From Paenibacillus caseinilyticus (GTDB lineage: Bacteria > Bacillota > Bacilli > Paenibacillales > NBRC-103111), in the NCBI RefSeq assembly GCF_027533645.1, contig NZ_JAQAGY010000016.1:1-64000 (forward strand): a stretch of DNA of 64,000 bases, given 5' to 3'. Shown here in pieces: positions 8,772 to 18,351 of the stretch. Within the stretch, counting starts at the first letter, position 1. Each line of letters starts with the position of its first letter. The notes under the pieces were generated by a model. That model ran no database searches, was not told the DNA's origin, and saw only the letters and a list, made by a program, of their open reading frames with translations. The translations under genes were made by a program, and so were the position numbers.

Positions 8772-9973
8772 TTAAGCCGCCGCGGATTGGCGTTCCGCGA
8801 TATAGCAGGCAAGCCCCAGCACCAGAGCGAGGCCCACCAGCACGGCTCCGACCCAAGGCAGGGAGGTGATGGACAGATGGGTAATGACCCAGCCTCCGAT
8901 GAATGCCCCTGCCGCGTTGCCCAGATTGCCGGCCGAATGACTGGAGGTGGAAGCCAGGGCCGGTGCTGCTTGGGCGAGGCTCATGATGCGCACCTGCAGC
9001 CCCGGCATGACCGCGAAGGACGCGGCGCCCCACAGGAAAATGGTCAATACAGCCGCAATGGGATGATAGACCGTTAACGTGAAAAGGGTGAGGATGACGC
9101 AGACCGCAAAGTAAAGGCCCAGGATGGAGGGCATCAGCTTCCAGTCCGCGAGCTTGCCGCCGACGATGTTGCCGAGGGTCACCCCGCAGCCGAACAGGAC
9201 GAGAATCCAGGTCACGCTGTGTTCCATATACCCGGTAACCTGCGTGAGCAGCGGGGTGATGTACGTGAAGACGGCGAACAGCCCGGCATTGCCCAGCGCA
9301 CCGATGAGCAGGTAGAGAAGCAGCTTGGGCCGGGCCAGCGCGGTAATCTGCTGGGCCATGCTTGCCGGCTTGTCCTGCCGCAGCTGCGGGATGAAGATCA
9401 GGATGCCGATCAAGGCGATGACCCCCATGATCGCAATCGCGCCGAAGGAGGCACGCCAGCCCATATGCTGGCCAATGAAGGTGCCGAGCGGAACGCCGAT
9501 AATATTCGCAATCGTGAGGCCGGCCATCATGATGGATACGGCCCCGGCGCGTTTGTCGGGACGCACCAGATTGGAGGCGATGACGGCTCCGACGCCGAAG
9601 AAGGTGCCGTGAGTCAGGGCCGTGATCATCCGGGCGCCCATGAGAACGGCATAGTTTGGAGCGACGACCGAGATGCCGTTGCCGAGAATGAACAGAAGCA
9701 TAAGCAGGCACAGCAGCTGCTTCTGAGGAATCCGGTGGGTGAGGATGGTCAGGATGGGAGCTCCGACGGCTACCCCGAGGCATACATCGTGATGAGCTGC
9801 CCGGCCGAAGAGATGCTGACCTGCAGATCCTCTGCGACGTTGGGGAGAAGCCCCATGATGACGAATTCCGTCATACCGATCGCGAAGGCGCCTGCGGTAA
9901 GGGACAGGATCGAGACCGGGAACGGTTCTTTGGCTGCTTGATTCCGGGCCATACTACGCTGAGATAAGTCCAT
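8772..9973 (-). pseudogene. MFS efflux transporter (AraJ/YdhP type), frameshifted
   Basis: Read from ATG 9973, the frame encodes FPVSILSLTAGAFAIGMTEFV and continues to QLITMYAS, then stops at TAG near 9770. The rest of the transporter lies in another frame, starting VAVGAPILT and running to 8772. It includes LMGARMITALTHG and about ten more membrane spans. At about 9780 the minus strand reads GCCTCGGGG where GCCCTCGGGG would give MYALGVAVG, so one C is missing. With it restored the product would be a normal ~400-residue drug:H+ antiporter-like MFS protein. Either the gene is broken or the assembly has an error at a C/G run. The 16.5 kb MFS gene is an intact relative. Confidence 0.85.
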
Positions 9974-10267
9974 GGTGTTCTTGTCAACCTTTCTTGAAGC
10001 ATATTCAAGAAGTTTACAGAATATCATGCGGCCGGGCAAGGAGAATCTCCTGCCAAGGGCTTCGGGAGGCTGGGAGGTTGGACAGAATCCTAAGTTCAGA
10101 GAGAGATAGCGTGGAACGGAAGTCGGTCAAATAGGGTAGATGGGCTTTCCCCTCGTTTTTCCCCTTGTTTTACTAAAAACAATCTGGGACAATAATGAGA
10201 GAGAGTGCAAACCAACTTATAGTCCCTACAGACTAGACTTCCAAGTACCGAAAAGAGGACAACCGAT

Positions 10268-11356
10268 ATGAAACCATCCATATATGGATTGACATTAGAG
10301 CAATTGACCGAGTGGCTGGGGGAGCGGGGGCACAAGAAGTCCCGCGCGGCTCAGGTGTGGGAGGGGCTGTACCGCAAGCGGGTGACGGACTTCGCCGAGA
10401 TGACGGAGGTGCATCCGGAATGTACGGCGCTGCTTGCGGAGCACTTCGTCTTCAAGACGATGAACGAGCATACGAAGCAGGAATCGGCGGACGGCACAGT
10501 GAAATTCCTGTTCCAGCTGCAGGACGGGAACCTGATCGAGACGGTGCTCATGCGTCATAAGTTCGGGCTGTCGGTGTGCGTGACGACGCAGGTGGGCTGC
10601 AACATCGGCTGCAGCTTCTGCGCGAGCGGGCTGCTGGCGAAGAGCCGGGACCTGACGAGCGGCGAGATCGTGGAGCAGATCATGAAGGTCCAGCTCCACC
10701 TGGATGCCGCGGGCCAAGACGAGCGGGTGAGCCATATCGTGGTGATGGGGATCGGCGAGCCGTTCGATAACTTCAAGAACCTGATCGACTTCCTCGGGGT
10801 GGTGATCGACCACAAGGGACTGGCGATCGGCGCCCGGCACATCACGGTATCGACGAGCGGCCTGACGGAGAAGATCAAGGAATTCGCCGACCTGAACATG
10901 CGGGTCAACCTGGCGATCTCCCTGCACGCGCCGAACAACGAGCTGCGTACGCGGATCATGAAGATCAATAAGGCGTTGCCGATCGAGAAGCTGATGGAAG
11001 CGATGGATTATTACTGGGAGAAGACGAACCAGCGGATCACCATCGAATACATCCTCCTGAAGGACGTCAACGACGGCACGGAGCAGGCCCTGGAGCTCGC
11101 GGAGCTGATGAAGGAACGGAAGATGAGCGTCAACGTGAATCTCATTCCCTACAATCCGGTAGACGAGCACAGCCAGTACCAGCGGACGGAGAAGGAGTCC
11201 GTACGGGCGTTCTACGATATTATCAAAAAGCAGGGACTGAGCTGCAGTGTACGGCTGGAGCACGGCACGGACATCGATGCCGCCTGCGGACAGCTGCGGA
11301 GCAAGCAGCTGAGAGATGAACGGCCCGCGGCGGAATCAACTCCAACTGCTGGCTAA
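10268..11356 (+). CDS. rlmN: Dual-specificity RNA methyltransferase RlmN
   Basis: A 362-residue radical-SAM methyltransferase that makes 2-methyladenosine at A2503 of 23S rRNA and at A37 of some tRNAs. The radical-SAM motif is CNIGCSFC (Cys 111, 115, 118). [11 protein letters not shown] and [10 protein letters not shown] are family signatures. The second catalytic Cys lies near the C-terminus in [10 protein letters not shown]. RIYxLT-like MKPSIYGLT at the start and the length fit Firmicute RlmN. ATG 10268 follows GAGGA. Cfr-type resistance enzymes are close relatives, but their characteristic sequence is not seen here. It is a single gene ending at a strong terminator. Confidence 0.92.
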   Translation: MKPSIYGLTLEQLTEWLGERGHKKSRAAQVWEGLYRKRVTDFAEMTEVHPECTALLAEHFVFKTMNEHTKQESADGTVKFLFQLQDGNLIETVLMRHKFGLSVCVTTQVGCNIGCSFCASGLLAKSRDLTSGEIVEQIMKVQLHLDAAGQDERVSHIVVMGIGEPFDNFKNLIDFLGVVIDHKGLAIGARHITVSTSGLTEKIKEFADLNMRVNLAISLHAPNNELRTRIMKINKALPIEKLMEAMDYYWEKTNQRITIEYILLKDVNDGTEQALELAELMKERKMSVNVNLIPYNPVDEHSQYQRTEKESVRAFYDIIKKQGLSCSVRLEHGTDIDAACGQLRSKQLRDERPAAESTPTAG

Positions 11357-11365
11357 GACGACATA

Positions 11366-11400
11366 AGCCCCCTGACCGAGCATTCGGCAGGGGGCTTGTT
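11366..11400 (+). terminator. Rho-independent terminator after rlmN
   Basis: AGCCCCCTG pairs with CAGGGGGCT, followed by TGTT. It lies directly after the rlmN stop codon and before the convergent dtpT. Confidence 0.8.
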
Positions 11401-11479
11401 CATATGCGTTCTATAGGTCCAGCCTGCGCGGAACGGAAAATTTCCGGCCGGCCGGTCGGAGGAGGAAGGCGGTAATGCC

Positions 11480-12973
11480 TTATTTTACACCCTTCATATA
11501 GCCCTGGATCTTGCCCGAGAGCAGGAAGAGGATGAGGCTGAGGACGATGGAGGCTCCCCCGATGACACCGAAGTAGACCATCTCGGTCTCCGGCGTGTAG
11601 AACTTCACGATCTGCGCATTGATGGCCTGCGCCGCGGCGTTGGAGAGGAACCACAGGCTCATCGTCTGCGCGGAGAACGCGGCGGGCGCCAGCTTGGTGG
11701 TAGCCGAGAGGCCTACCGGCGAGAGGCACAGTTCTCCGACGACGACGATGAAGTAGCTGAGCACGAGCCACAGCGGATTGACGAGCCCGTCGCTGCCGCC
11801 GAGGGTGGCCGGGAGCAGGATGACCAGGAACGACAGGCCGGCGAAGAGAAGGCCGAGCGAGAACTTCCGCGGGATCGTCGGCTGACGGTCCCCGAGCTTC
11901 ACCCACAGCCAGGCGAAGACCGGAGCGAAGATAATGATGAACAGCGGATTCAGCGACTGGAACCAGGCCGGCGAGATGTGAATGCCCGCGAAGTCGAGCT
12001 GGGTGCGCTTGTCCGCATAGCTGGCGAGAATCGTCGAGCCTTGCTCCTGAATCGCCCAGAACATCACGGAAGCGATGAAGATCGGGATGTAGGCGATGAT
12101 GCGGGAACGCTCGACGGCCGTCGTCTTGGGACTGCGGTACATGACGATGAAGTAGAGGGTCGGGATCAGAATCCCGAGGATCCCTACGAGCTTGATGAAG
12201 CTCTTGAACGTAAGCAGGCCGGCTGGGATAGCCACGGCGATAAGCACCGCAACCACGAGGACGCCGAACCCGATCCGGGTGTAGGCGGTTTTCTTCTCGG
12301 CGGGGGACAGCGGGTTGGCTACCATCGTGCCGGCGAGCCCGAGATTCTGTTTCTTCGTAAGAATGAAGACCGTGAGCCCGAGCAGCATCCCGATGGCGGC
12401 CAAGCCGAAGCCGAGGTGGAAGTTGTATTTCATGCCGAGCGTGCCTACGACCAGTGGAGCCAGGAAGCCTCCGAGGTTGATGCCCATGTAGAAAATACTG
12501 AAGCCCGCATCGCGGCGGTGGTCACCCTCGCTGTAGATCTCGCCGACGACACTCGATACGTTAGGCTTGAGCAGTCCGGTACCGAGGACAATCAGCGCCA
12601 TCGAGACGAAAAGCATGGCAGCGCTTCCAGGTAATGCTAATACGATGTGGCCGATCATGATCAATATGCCGCCGTAGAAAATCGCCTTAGACGTGCCGAA
12701 GATCCGGTCGGCCAGCCATCCGCCGATGATGCCGGACATGTAGACAAGCGATCCGTAGATCGACATAACGGCCAGTGCCGTGCTCTCGTTGATGCCGAGC
12801 CCGCCCTTGGAGACCTCGTAGTACATATAGAAAACCAGGATGGCCTTCATGCCGTAATAGGAGAACCGCTCCCAGAATTCAGTGAAGAAGAGCGTGAACA
12901 ATCCCTTGGGATGCCCGAAGAACCCTTGCTGAGGCACACTTTCGACGATCTGTTGTTTGTCGGAACCTGTCAT
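11480..12973 (-). CDS. dtpT: Proton-dependent di/tripeptide transporter (POT family)
   Basis: A 497-residue POT/PTR2 symporter importing di- and tripeptides with protons. The E-x-x-E-R-F/Y motif is FFTEFWERFSYYGMKAIL in the first span. The second family motif is FSIFYMGINLGGFLAPLVVG at about 150-170. Around 14 membrane spans follow. ATG 12973 is chosen because AGGAGGG lies 9 nt upstream. The longer in-frame start at 13030 would place the N-terminus inside the promoter. Transcription starts from the promoter at 13001-13030. It is a single gene converging on rlmN. Confidence 0.9.
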   Translation of the reverse strand: MTGSDKQQIVESVPQQGFFGHPKGLFTLFFTEFWERFSYYGMKAILVFYMYYEVSKGGLGINESTALAVMSIYGSLVYMSGIIGGWLADRIFGTSKAIFYGGILIMIGHIVLALPGSAAMLFVSMALIVLGTGLLKPNVSSVVGEIYSEGDHRRDAGFSIFYMGINLGGFLAPLVVGTLGMKYNFHLGFGLAAIGMLLGLTVFILTKKQNLGLAGTMVANPLSPAEKKTAYTRIGFGVLVVAVLIAVAIPAGLLTFKSFIKLVGILGILIPTLYFIVMYRSPKTTAVERSRIIAYIPIFIASVMFWAIQEQGSTILASYADKRTQLDFAGIHISPAWFQSLNPLFIIIFAPVFAWLWVKLGDRQPTIPRKFSLGLLFAGLSFLVILLPATLGGSDGLVNPLWLVLSYFIVVVGELCLSPVGLSATTKLAPAAFSAQTMSLWFLSNAAAQAINAQIVKFYTPETEMVYFGVIGGASIVLSLILFLLSGKIQGYMKGVK

Positions 12974-13000
12974 CTGATTAAACCCTCCTATTCTTCTATT

Positions 13001-13030
13001 ATAATACGGTTTTTGAATTTCCATTGTCAA
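13001..13030 (-). promoter_or_regulatory. Promoter of dtpT
   Basis: On the minus strand TTGACA (13030-13025), an 18-bp spacer and TATTAT (13006-13001) form a good vegetative promoter about 30 nt upstream of the dtpT start. Confidence 0.75.
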
Positions 13031-13203
13031 AAGGAATTTGGTAATGTTTGGATGATAATTGGAACGTAAGAGGAACGATTAGCCGATGAAGTCTCGTATA
13101 ATCCCTTGATTTCGGGGTATATTCCGGAATCTGAACCCAATTCTTATCCTAAGGTTAATTAATTCAACTCATGCCGACGACCCGGACCACGCCAAAATCG
13201 CTC

Positions 13204-13232
13204 TTGAAACGCCCGGGCGCAGCGTGTAATAT
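13204..13232 (+). promoter_or_regulatory. Promoter of xpt-pbuX
   Basis: TTGAAA (13204-13209), a 17-bp spacer and TAATAT (13227-13232) place the start of transcription about 15 nt before the purine riboswitch. Confidence 0.75.
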
Positions 13233-13254
13233 AGACAAATAACTTCATACAACG

Positions 13255-13325
13255 ACTCGTATAATTTTGGGGATATGGCCCAAACGTTTCTACCGGATGA
13301 CCACTGTAATTATCCGACTATGAGT
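13255..13325 (+). promoter_or_regulatory. Guanine (purine) riboswitch aptamer
   Basis: P1 pairs ACTCGTA (13255-13261) with TATGAGT (13319-13325). The conserved cores ATAATTTTGGGGATATGG, GTTTCTACC and CCGACTATG are all present, as are the two kissing-loop hairpins. The specificity position (equivalent to nucleotide 74 of B. subtilis xpt) is C in GACTATG, so it should bind guanine/hypoxanthine rather than adenine. It precedes xpt-pbuX, as in Bacillus. Confidence 0.95.
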
Positions 13326-13447
13326 GAAAGCGCACCGGGCGTGCCGTTTCTTATTCCGAACATCCGTATAGGAAAGGGAAGTAAGGCCGGTCCATGCGGT
13401 GCGGACACTTTATTTGTGTTATACCAGGAGGGACCCGGGGTCCCCGG

Positions 13448-13498
13448 GGACAGATTTCACTTGAGAGAAACAGCGCTCAAGGGAAACTGTCCTTTTTT
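13448..13498 (+). terminator. Riboswitch-controlled terminator of xpt-pbuX
   Basis: GGACAG (13448-13453) pairs with CTGTCC (13487-13492), with an internal CTTGAG/CTCAAG stem, followed by TTTTTT. It lies between the aptamer and xpt and should form when guanine is bound, switching the operon off. Confidence 0.85.
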
Positions 13499-13528
13499 GA
13501 TTATGTACACCAAAGGAGCGGTTACTGC

Positions 13529-14125
13529 ATGAAATTACTTCAAGAACGCATCAGACAAGAGGGGCTCATTCTGTCGGATACGGTGCTCAAGGTGGATTCC
13601 TTCCTGAACCACCAGGTGGATACTGCGCTGGCGCTTGCGATCGGCAAGGAGTTCGGACGGATCTTCGGCGGTCAGCCGATTACCAAGGTGCTGACGATCG
13701 AAGCGAGCGGGATTCAATTCGCAATGGCGGCGGGCATCGCTCTCGGCGTCCCGTTCGTCTATGCCAAGAAGAAGAAGGCCGTCACCCTTTCGGAGAGCGT
13801 GTATACGGCTCCCGTTCATTCGTTTACCCGAGGAGAGACGTATCAAATCAGCGTCTCCCAGAATTATCTCGGCCCGGACGACAAAGTGCTCATCGTCGAT
13901 GACTTCCTCGCTACCGGCGCCGCGCTGGTCGGACTGGTCGATATCGTGAGAGCCTCGGGAGCGGAGCTGGTCGGTGTTGGATGCGTGATCGAGAAGAGCT
14001 TCCAGGAAGGCCGCAGCCTGCTCGAGAACAAGGGCGTGCAGGTCCACTCCCTGGCCCGTATCGCTTCGATGGCGCCGGGCGAAGTGCATTTCATTGAGAA
14101 CGACAGTGTATACCAACCATCCTAA
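13529..14125 (+). CDS. xpt: Xanthine phosphoribosyltransferase
   Basis: A 198-residue purine-salvage enzyme converting xanthine and PRPP to XMP. The PRPP loop is VLIVDDFLATGAAL at about 119-132. EASGIQFA and VPFVYAKKKKA are typical of Xpt. ATG 13529 follows AAAGGAGCGG. It is the first gene of the riboswitch-controlled operon; pbuX starts 15 nt after its stop and supplies the substrate. Confidence 0.96.
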   Translation: MKLLQERIRQEGLILSDTVLKVDSFLNHQVDTALALAIGKEFGRIFGGQPITKVLTIEASGIQFAMAAGIALGVPFVYAKKKKAVTLSESVYTAPVHSFTRGETYQISVSQNYLGPDDKVLIVDDFLATGAALVGLVDIVRASGAELVGVGCVIEKSFQEGRSLLENKGVQVHSLARIASMAPGEVHFIENDSVYQPS

Positions 14126-14140
14126 GGAGCGTCGTACAGC

Positions 14141-15454
14141 ATGTTAAGCAAACAAAAAGTGATTACATTAGGCTTCCAGCACGTGCTTGCCATGTATGCC
14201 GGCGCCGTGGTCGTGCCGCTGATCGTCGGGGGCGCGCTGAGGCTCACCGGCGAACAGATGGCCTATCTCATCGCAGCGGATCTCTTCACCTGCGGCCTCG
14301 CCACGATTCTGCAGGTCATGGGTACGCGGTACTTCGGCAGCAGACTGCCGGTTATCCTCGGCTGTACCTTCACGGCGGTCGGTCCGATTATCGCGATCGC
14401 TTCGACATCGAACCTCGCCACCGCGTACGGGGCGATTATCTTATCAGGCTTGTTCGTGGTGCTGGCCGCGCCGCTCTACGGCAAGATGCTGAAGTTCTTC
14501 CCGACGATTGTGACCGGGTCTGTCGTCACGATCATCGGCCTCTCGCTGATTCCGGTAGCGATGAACAATGCCGCCGGCGGACAAGGCGCCCCGGACTTCG
14601 GGCAGCCCCGCAACCTGCTGCTCGCTCTCGGTACGCTGGTCGTCATCCTGCTCGTGAATCGGCTGGCTTCCGGCTTCCTGCGGTCGATCTCCGTGCTCGT
14701 CGGCTTGGCCGCGGGCACGGCAGCCGGCTATGCGATGGGCATCGTAAGCTTCGACTCCGTCGGCCAAGCTTCGTGGGTCAGCATTGCGCAGCCGTTCTAC
14801 TTCGGCGTGCCGCAGATCAGCATCACGGCGATCATCACGATGATCATTGTGAATATTGTCAGTATGGTCGAATCGACCGGCGTTTATTTTGCCGTAGGCA
14901 AAGCGACCGACCAGAAGGTCGAAGAACGCCAGATCGTGAACGGCCTGCGCTCCGAAGGGGTCGCCATTATGCTCGGCGGCCTGTTCAATGCCTTCCCGTA
15001 TACGGCGTTCTCCCAGAACGTCGGTCTGATCTCCCTGACCCGTGTGAAGTCGCGCAGCGTCATCTTCGCGGCCGGGGGCATCATGGTGGTGCTGGGCCTG
15101 CTGCCGAAGCTCGCGGCACTGACGACCGTGATACCGAGTGCGGTGCTCGGCGGCGCCATGATCGTCATGTTCGGTTCGGTCGCCGCTTCGGGCATCTCGA
15201 TCCTCTCCGGCGTGGATCTGCGCAAGGACAGCAACCTCCTGATCGCGGCGTGCAGCATTGCCGTCGGTCTCGGCTCGGCCACGCTGCCCCAGATGTTCGA
15301 CCAGCTGCCGGACTTCGCGAAGATGCTGCTGCAGAACGGCATCGTGTCGGGTTCCTTGACCGCAATTGTACTCAACATCTTCTTGTCCGGAAGAGGCGAA
15401 GCAGCGGCTGACGAGCCGCGGGTGGAAGCCGGCTCCGCCGTGCGCGGGGCGTAA
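14141..15454 (+). CDS. pbuX: Xanthine permease (NCS2 family)
   Basis: A 437-residue nucleobase:cation symporter-2 with about 12-14 membrane spans. GFQHVLAMYAGAVVVPLIVG is the typical first span, and NVGLISLTRVKSR is the conserved NCS2 signature at about 288-300. Co-transcription with xpt (15-nt gap) and control by the guanine riboswitch indicate xanthine uptake for salvage. The gene ends at a strong hairpin. Confidence 0.95.
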   Translation: MLSKQKVITLGFQHVLAMYAGAVVVPLIVGGALRLTGEQMAYLIAADLFTCGLATILQVMGTRYFGSRLPVILGCTFTAVGPIIAIASTSNLATAYGAIILSGLFVVLAAPLYGKMLKFFPTIVTGSVVTIIGLSLIPVAMNNAAGGQGAPDFGQPRNLLLALGTLVVILLVNRLASGFLRSISVLVGLAAGTAAGYAMGIVSFDSVGQASWVSIAQPFYFGVPQISITAIITMIIVNIVSMVESTGVYFAVGKATDQKVEERQIVNGLRSEGVAIMLGGLFNAFPYTAFSQNVGLISLTRVKSRSVIFAAGGIMVVLGLLPKLAALTTVIPSAVLGGAMIVMFGSVAASGISILSGVDLRKDSNLLIAACSIAVGLGSATLPQMFDQLPDFAKMLLQNGIVSGSLTAIVLNIFLSGRGEAAADEPRVEAGSAVRGA

Positions 15455-15477
15455 CGAGGGAAGATTGGGAATGAAGA

Positions 15478-15512
15478 AGAGACCTTTCCATGAGGCGGAT
15501 GGAAAGGTCTCT
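15478..15512. terminator. Bidirectional terminator after pbuX
   Basis: A 13-bp stem (AGAGACCTTTCCA with its complement) around a 9-nt loop lies between pbuX and the convergent aldo/keto reductase. Confidence 0.8.
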
Positions 15513-15553
15513 TCGTTGTTGGATGGGGTGGACCCGCTCCGGCGGGTTCTTCC

Positions 15554-16396
15554 TCAGAAGTCGAAGTTGTCCGGATCGGGGCCGACCCGATGATCCGCAT
15601 TCAGTCCGCTGATCAGAGCCATGTCCCCGGCACTTAATTCGAAGCCGAACAGGTCGCCATTCTCGGCAATCCGGTGCGCCTTGACGGACTTCGGGATCGT
15701 CACGACGCCCTGCTGCAGATCCCAGCGCAGGATAACTTGGGCGACCGACCGGCCATGCTTCGCCGCGATGCCCTGAAGCACCGGATGCTCCAGCAGTCCG
15801 CCCTGCATGAGAGGCGCCCAGGCTTCGAGCTGGATGCCCTGCTCTCTGCAGAAGAGCAGCAGTTCCTGCTGAGTGAGCTGCGGGTGGAACTCGACCTGGT
15901 TCACCATCGGCTTCACTTCGGCATCCCGCAGAATGTCTTCGAGATGATGGATCTGGAAGTTGCTGACTCCGATTGCCCGGACCCGTCCCTGCTTGTAGAG
16001 CTTCTCGAGGGCTCTCCAAGCTTCCTTGTACTTGCCGGCGACCGGCCAATGGATGAGATACAGATCCAGATAATCAAGCCCGAGCTTCGCCAGACTCGCC
16101 TCGTAGGCCGCCAAAGTGGCTTCGTAGCCGAGATCGGCATTCCATACCTTGGAGGTGACGAAGAGGTCGCCGCGGGATAGGCCGCTCTCCTGCAGGGCTT
16201 CGCGGATGCCTTGTCCGACGCTGGTCTCGTTGCCGTAGACCGCCGCGGTGTCGATGCTCCGGTAGCCGAGGGAGACGGCGGACTTGACGGCCTCGACGAG
16301 CTCGGCGCCTTCTTCGACCTTGAATACGCCGAGCCCGAGCACCGGCATGGTGACCCCGTTGTGCAGGGTAGTGGTAGGATGAATGGATACAGTCAT
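15554..16396 (-). CDS. Aldo/keto reductase
   Basis: A 280-residue NADPH-dependent AKR of the AKR5 type (YvgN / 2,5-diketo-gluconate reductase-like). Catalytic residues are visible as D and Y in DTAAVYGNE, K in FVTSKVWN and H in LYLIHWPV. The C-terminal cofactor loop is TIPKSVKAHRIAEN. ATG 16396 has AGGAGG 8 nt upstream. These enzymes reduce methylglyoxal and other reactive aldehydes; the true substrate is unknown. It is a single gene sharing a terminator with pbuX. Confidence 0.92.
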   Translation of the reverse strand: MTVSIHPTTTLHNGVTMPVLGLGVFKVEEGAELVEAVKSAVSLGYRSIDTAAVYGNETSVGQGIREALQESGLSRGDLFVTSKVWNADLGYEATLAAYEASLAKLGLDYLDLYLIHWPVAGKYKEAWRALEKLYKQGRVRAIGVSNFQIHHLEDILRDAEVKPMVNQVEFHPQLTQQELLLFCREQGIQLEAWAPLMQGGLLEHPVLQGIAAKHGRSVAQVILRWDLQQGVVTIPKSVKAHRIAENGDLFGFELSAGDMALISGLNADHRVGPDPDNFDF

Positions 16397-16523
16397 GGTT
16401 GGAACCTCCTAAGGATGAGTACACAGAAGAATAAGAATAAGCTGAGCGAGTAGATGGAGATGCCCAAGCTGCTGCGTACTGCGGGTACATCGTGATATTT
16501 ACTGATAAAGGCGAAGGCTTGGC

Positions 16524-17750
16524 TTATCCGCGCGCGGTGACGCTCTCCGCCAAGCGTCCACGCTCCGGCTGCTGGTCCCTGCGCTCCAGCGCACGGCTCC
16601 AGGCCGTTAACAGGACGGCGCCGAGCACCATAAGGGCGCCTACCCAGGTCGTATGAATCAATCCGATCGAGTCGGCTATGACGCCGCCGAGATAAGCCCC
16701 GATGGCGATGCCCGCATTGAATGCGGCGATATTAACCGCCGAAGCGACATCCACCGAACCTGGCGCGAATCGCTTCGCCAAGATCACAACATACACCTGG
16801 AGCCCGGGGACGTTCATGAAGGCAAGCAGCCCGAGGAAGAAGAGCGTAACGAGTCCCAACGCCTGGTAAGGCGCCGTGAAGAACAGGGCGAAGAGCACGA
16901 CGGCCTGGAGGGCGAACATATAGAACAGTGCGGAGAGGGGGCTGCGGTTGGCGGCTTTCCCGCCGATCACGTTGCCGATGGCAATCGCGATGCCGTAGAG
17001 GAGCAGAATGGCGGCTACCGTGCTCTCCTGGAAGCCTGTGATCTCGTGAAGCAGCGGGGACAAGTAAGTGAATACGACGAAGGTGCCGCCGTACCCGAGC
17101 GCGGTCATGGCGAAGGCGAGGAGCAGGCGGCCGTTCTTGACGAGCCGCGCCTGGTCCCGAAGCCGCGTGGGGCTGCCTTGACGCAGTCCGGCAGGGACGA
17201 GAGCCAGATTCGCGACGAGGGCCAGGAGCCCTATGGCCGCTATCGCGATGAAGGCGGTCCGCCAGCCCCAGTGCTGCCCGATCAGGGTGCCAAGGGGGAC
17301 GCCGGTGACGGTGGCGATCGTGAGCCCGGAGAACATGATCGAGATGGCGCTGGCCCGGCGGTTCTCCGGGACGAGATCGGCGGCGATGGTGGAGCCGATC
17401 GACATGAAGACGCCGTGGGCGAAGGCCGACACGACGCGGGCGGCCAGCAGCAGCGTGATGCCGCCCGCTGCGGCGGCCAGGCTGTTGCCGGCCACGAACA
17501 CGATCATGATCCAGAGCAGCAGCGTCTTGCGCGGAATCCGCGAGGCGAGGGACGTCAGAATGGGGGCGCCCAGGGTGACGCCCAGCGCATATAACGTAAC
17601 GGTAAGCCCTGCCGTGGTCAGGGATATATGCAGGTCATCAGCGATTAGAGGCAGCAGGCCCACGCTGATGAACTCGGTTGTTCCGATCGCGAAGGCGCTG
17701 ATGGCGAGGGCCAGCAGGGCCAAGGTACTTTTTCGGGAATCAAGAGACAT
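16524..17750 (-). CDS. MFS multidrug/sugar efflux transporter (AraJ/YdhP type)
   Basis: A 408-residue 12-span major facilitator. LALAISAFAIGTTEFISVG is the typical first span, LGAPILTSLASRIPRK the loop 2-3 motif, and LLAARVVSAFAHG the fourth span. ATG 17750 follows AGGAGTG with good spacing; the in-frame start at 17870 would overlap the regulatory repeats. It is divergent from an HxlR-family regulator at 17938, and the shared intergenic region carries direct repeats, so efflux is probably induced by that regulator's signal. It resembles the frameshifted MFS gene at 8.8-10 kb. Confidence 0.88.
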   Translation of the reverse strand: MSLDSRKSTLALLALAISAFAIGTTEFISVGLLPLIADDLHISLTTAGLTVTLYALGVTLGAPILTSLASRIPRKTLLLWIMIVFVAGNSLAAAAGGITLLLAARVVSAFAHGVFMSIGSTIAADLVPENRRASAISIMFSGLTIATVTGVPLGTLIGQHWGWRTAFIAIAAIGLLALVANLALVPAGLRQGSPTRLRDQARLVKNGRLLLAFAMTALGYGGTFVVFTYLSPLLHEITGFQESTVAAILLLYGIAIAIGNVIGGKAANRSPLSALFYMFALQAVVLFALFFTAPYQALGLVTLFFLGLLAFMNVPGLQVYVVILAKRFAPGSVDVASAVNIAAFNAGIAIGAYLGGVIADSIGLIHTTWVGALMVLGAVLLTAWSRALERRDQQPERGRLAESVTARG

Positions 17751-17832
17751 GGATTTCACTCCTACTATGGTAATCACCGGCCGGTAAATGCTATTATGAA
17801 GTATTCCATTCCATGTGAACAGTACGTACCTT

Positions 17833-17867
17833 GAAGTGCTATAGGTACTCGGAAGTATGATAGGCAC
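17833..17867. promoter_or_regulatory. Direct-repeat operator between MFS pump and HxlR regulator
   Basis: GAAGTGCTATAGGTAC (17833-17848) and GAAGTATGATAGGCAC (17852-17867) are 16-bp direct repeats with a 19-bp period; each also contains GTAC/GCAC half-sites. They overlap possible promoter elements for both divergent genes and are the probable HxlR binding site. Confidence 0.6.
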
Positions 17868-17937
17868 CAAAAAGTACCCATAACGCGGACGGCCCGGTCA
17901 TCCTAAGGATAAGGGCAGAGGGCAGGAGGAGTGCGTA

Positions 17938-18351
17938 GTGACGACCAAAAAGAAATATAATATCTCCGTAGAAGCCACCCTGGAAGTCATCGGGGGAAAA
18001 TGGAAGTGCGTGATCCTGTGCCATCTTACCCATGGGAAGAAGAGAACCAGCGATCTCAAGCGGCTGATGCACGGCATCACCCAGAAGATGCTGACCCAGC
18101 AGCTCCGCGAGCTCGAGGAAGACGGCATCGTCAACCGGATCAGCTACAATCAGGTGCCGCCCAAAGTCGAGTATGAGCTCAGCGAATACGGATGGAGCCT
18201 GAAGAGCATCCTGGATTCCCTCTGCGCCTGGGGAGAGAGGCACATTGTACGGGAGTACGGCGACAAGTTCGCGGTGCTCGAGGATAATATCCTGAACCAC
18301 CAGACCAAAGACAGCGGGCCGCAGCCCGGCCGCGAAGGAGTTCCTTTATGA
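17938..18351 (+). CDS. HxlR-family transcriptional regulator
   Basis: A 137-residue winged-helix protein. [20 protein letters not shown] and [21 protein letters not shown] are the HxlR signatures, followed by the wing [16 protein letters not shown]. The Cys in KWKCVILC lies where some HxlR proteins (YodB, HypR) sense electrophiles or disulfide stress. GTG 17938 has AGGAGGA 8 nt upstream. It is divergent from the MFS pump and its last codons overlap dbpA by 4 nt (ATGA), so helicase expression may depend on it. Confidence 0.9.
   Translation: MTTKKKYNISVEATLEVIGGKWKCVILCHLTHGKKRTSDLKRLMHGITQKMLTQQLRELEEDGIVNRISYNQVPPKVEYELSEYGWSLKSILDSLCAWGERHIVREYGDKFAVLEDNILNHQTKDSGPQPGREGVPL

Noticed and set aside
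8617-9783. 388-codon frame in the MFS region
   Set aside because: It is an alternative frame of the frameshifted transporter and has no membrane spans; the true frames match MFS sequence.
10295-11263. 322-codon frame antisense to rlmN
   Set aside because: Shadow of rlmN; Leu/Arg/His-rich and without domain signatures.
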